14,224 nt of DNA from JBJFGR01 sp051892875. Its GTDB lineage: Bacteria; Pseudomonadota; Gammaproteobacteria; Enterobacterales; Succinivibrionaceae. Positions 12,695 to 14,224 of this stretch are shown here, piece by piece (positions within the stretch are counted from its first letter, which is position 1; each line of letters opens with the position of its first letter). The stretch covers positions 1-14,224 of the forward strand of contig JBJFGR010000058.1 of assembly GCA_051892875.1 (NCBI GenBank), written 5' to 3'. Position numbers and translations under genes: made by a program. The notes under the pieces are model-generated. The model was not told the origin of the DNA. It did not search any database and saw nothing but the letters and a program-made list of their open reading frames with translations.

Positions 12695-12949
12695 TTATTT
12701 TTTAAAAAGATAATGAAGTCTAATATATCCAGTATCTAAAGGAAGTATCCTATAATTATCAGTAGGATCTACAAACAAAGGTTTCTTACAAGTATTGCAA
12801 TATGCTCCACATCTATAAGACACATTTCCTCTAGATTCTAAATATCCATCATCATTTATAATAGATGTCATAATTTCTGATTCTACAATTCTCACATTTC
12901 CTTGACAATAAGGACATTTATGATTTTGTAGAGTAGTGATTAGTTTCAT
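12695..12949 (-). CDS. 84-aa zinc-ribbon protein
   Basis: A small protein with a CPYC knuckle (C12, C15) and a CGAYCNTC group (C47, C51, C54), a probable zinc ribbon with a hairpin of about 30 residues between. It then ends in KKPLFVDPTDNYRILPL. I prefer the ATG at 12949-12947: the ribosome site AAAGGAG is 9 bases upstream of it, but directly abuts the alternative in-frame ATG at 12958, which is too close. It follows the 82-aa gene closely in the same operon. It resembles the other zinc-ribbon gene (11779-12024) in size and plan but not clearly in sequence. Function is unknown. Confidence 0.65.
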   Translation of the reverse strand: MKLITTLQNHKCPYCQGNVRIVESEIMTSIINDDGYLESRGNVSYRCGAYCNTCKKPLFVDPTDNYRILPLDTGYIRLHYLFKK

Positions 12950-12966
12950 AAATACCATCTCCTTTA

Positions 12967-13215
12967 TTAAGATGGTTCTGTATATCTAATTTTTCTTATA
13001 TCACCTTTACAAATGATTTTAGCATCACCGTAACGAACGGTATAAGTTGATGGGTCTCTGACTATAGAAGTGAATATTTTACTATAGCCATTGACCATAA
13101 CTTTTCCGAATTGATAATTACGATTACCAGCCTTAGTTTCAATCTCTTTTATTTTATCATAGTGTTCCTTTGAAAACATAAAATATCTCATGTTCATCGA
13201 TGAACTATCAAGCAT
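12967..13215 (-). CDS. 82-aa protein of unknown function
   Basis: I do not recognise this protein. It is soluble-looking and basic (for example KIKEIETKAGNRN, KGDIRKIRY), with no cysteine cluster or membrane span; beta-rich segments seem likely in the second half. Its start codon overlaps the stop codon of the preceding gene as TAATG. A ribosome site AAAGGGGGTG lies about 7 bases upstream, so it is translationally coupled to that gene. Internal Met codons at residues 7 and 9 are alternative starts but lack a matching site. Confidence 0.65.
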   Translation of the reverse strand: MLDSSSMNMRYFMFSKEHYDKIKEIETKAGNRNYQFGKVMVNGYSKIFTSIVRDPSTYTVRYGDAKIICKGDIRKIRYTEPS

Positions 13216-14224
13216 TAAATAACACCCCCTTTATCGTATTCTAAAAATGCGGTACCATTATCATCCAAAGAATATACTTCCAAGTTATTGCTTTGAATAT
13301 TTGGTTGAGGTTCTCCTATAGAAGTAGCTATAACCGATGTCATTGAATTTATATTATCTTGTACATATTCGATATTCATACTTTCATTTCTACCTAATAA
13401 AGCTTCTTTAGCAACAAATAATTCTTTCACTCCAGTAGCTTTACGATAATTATCTTGTAAAGAATCAACTACCTTATTCCAAGTGCATGGCTCTTGGAAA
13501 TTAGATAAATATCCTCCCTCGTATATATCAGCATATGGACAGATAGTACCACTCATACCAGGGTCAGAGTTAGACGAAGAATCTTTATCTACTCTTCCTA
13601 TATGAGAAGCATTTACAAATCTATAGTTATTAGGAACCGCTGAAGATTTCTTTTCGCCTATTCCTGCTACACCTTTGAAAGTATACTTCAATACAATCAA
13701 CGCATCATTATCATTAACATTATTCTTATATGGAACTAACTTGCAAGAAGTCAATTCATTAATTAAGAAATTGTATTTGATATTCACTGCATTGATTAAT
13801 TTATCAAGTCCAACATTATTGTTGGGGTTTGTTATAAAGTATATATTGGTTGATAATTTTGTTGCATACAGAGCAGCAATATATTCAGCCAATCTAACTC
13901 TTTTTGTAGATATATCACAATTGTTCTTTGCTAACAATGCTTGGAACTCATAAACTATCCATCTTAGAATAGCATAGATATCACATTTATCTTCCCAAGG
14001 AAGATGAAGAATGTCTCTTGTGTTTATATCATATATATGCTCTAAAGAATCTAATATAGATTCTCCTTTTTGAATAGTCTTGGTCTTGTATTCTTCACCA
14101 AGACTCTCTTTCCAGTAATCAGCAGTAAAAATATTATATACGTTTGTCTCGTTAGTCATACATGTATAAAGAGTAGTTACTATTGATTGAACTATATTGC
14201 TATTATCAAAGAAGTATTTGAGAG
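13215..14224 (-). CDS. C-terminal part of a large protein, weakly RNA polymerase beta-like (runs off right edge)
   Basis: The frame stays open to the window edge: 21 sense codons lie upstream of the first visible Met (14159), and that Met has no ribosome site, so this is most likely the last 335 residues of a longer protein. Residues numbered from that Met: an alpha-helical region about 1-150, then at about 185-225 NASHIGRVDKDSSSNSDPGM and SGTICPYADIYEGGYLSNFQEP. This resembles the beta-subunit segment SHYGRxCPIETPEG...GL..SLA.YA.xNEYGFIETP, and also lines up loosely with the fork region of the 1723-aa protein in this window. A short VIATSIGEPQPN near the C-terminus echoes a beta' motif but is probably coincidence. 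If real, this is a split or second beta subunit; if not, a virion or unknown protein. The gene end is coupled to the 82-aa gene by TAATG. Confidence 0.7.
   Translation of the reverse strand, partial: LKYFFDNSNIVQSIVTTLYTCMTNETNVYNIFTADYWKESLGEEYKTKTIQKGESILDSLEHIYDINTRDILHLPWEDKCDIYAILRWIVYEFQALLAKNNCDISTKRVRLAEYIAALYATKLSTNIYFITNPNNNVGLDKLINAVNIKYNFLINELTSCKLVPYKNNVNDNDALIVLKYTFKGVAGIGEKKSSAVPNNYRFVNASHIGRVDKDSSSNSDPGMSGTICPYADIYEGGYLSNFQEPCTWNKVVDSLQDNYRKATGVKELFVAKEALLGRNESMNIEYVQDNINSMTSVIATSIGEPQPNIQSNNLEVYSLDDNGTAFLEYDKGGVI

Noticed and set aside
13290..13330. VIATSIGEPQPN near the end of the right-edge protein as an RNA polymerase beta' motif
   Set aside because: Only about eight residues resemble the IAAQSIGEPGTQ motif, it lies at the very C-terminus, and the residues that normally follow are absent; most likely coincidence.
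1..14224. tRNA genes, CRISPR arrays, insertion sequences, integrase or attachment sites
   Set aside because: No cloverleaf, regularly spaced repeat-spacer series, transposase/integrase reading frame or flanking terminal repeat was found by reading both strands.

Overview
The window looks like part of the genome of a large tailed bacteriophage of a low-G+C Gram-positive (Firmicutes-type) host. The DNA is strongly A+T-rich and nearly every gene has a textbook Shine-Dalgarno (GGAGG-type) site. The gene content is phage-like: thymidylate synthesis, a Rad50/SbcC-type recombination ATPase, a phage-encoded multisubunit-type RNA polymerase beta subunit, a holin-like membrane protein and small zinc-ribbon proteins. 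The standard genetic code fits, with TAA the usual stop. I cannot name the phage or host from sequence alone.

Almost everything is transcribed leftward (minus strand). Reading right to left: an unfinished protein (13215-14224, open at the window edge) with a weak resemblance to part of an RNA polymerase beta subunit; two small translation-coupled genes (82 aa, and an 84-aa zinc ribbon); a 307-base gene-free stretch with two copies of a 14-base motif, a terminator and a possible small RNA; a holin-like gene and an 81-aa zinc-ribbon gene; a third motif copy and a leader hairpin; a 904-aa SbcC/Rad50-like ATPase; a 1723-aa RNA polymerase beta-like protein; then a thymidylate-kinase-like gene directly followed by thyX; and the first 17 codons of another gene at the left edge. 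Two genes run rightward, each placed between leftward blocks and each followed by a strong hairpin terminator: a 56-aa single-membrane-span protein (8621-8791) and a Tyr-rich, YD-repeat-like 147-aa protein (2636-3079).

The 1723-aa protein keeps the key beta-subunit residues with the right spacing (HDD..R, ED, GDK...QKG). It carries about 600 extra N-terminal residues, has a Lys/Ser/Glu-rich linker, lacks the usual beta C-terminus, and has a poorly conserved rifampicin-pocket region. That points to a dedicated phage RNA polymerase made from divergent or split subunits. The repeated element CTCAATGAATAGTT (11755, 12510, 12674) sits at transcription-unit boundaries and is the best candidate for a phage-specific control signal. 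tmk-thyX would supply dTTP, the SbcC-like ATPase would act in phage recombination and DNA processing, and the holin-like protein in lysis.
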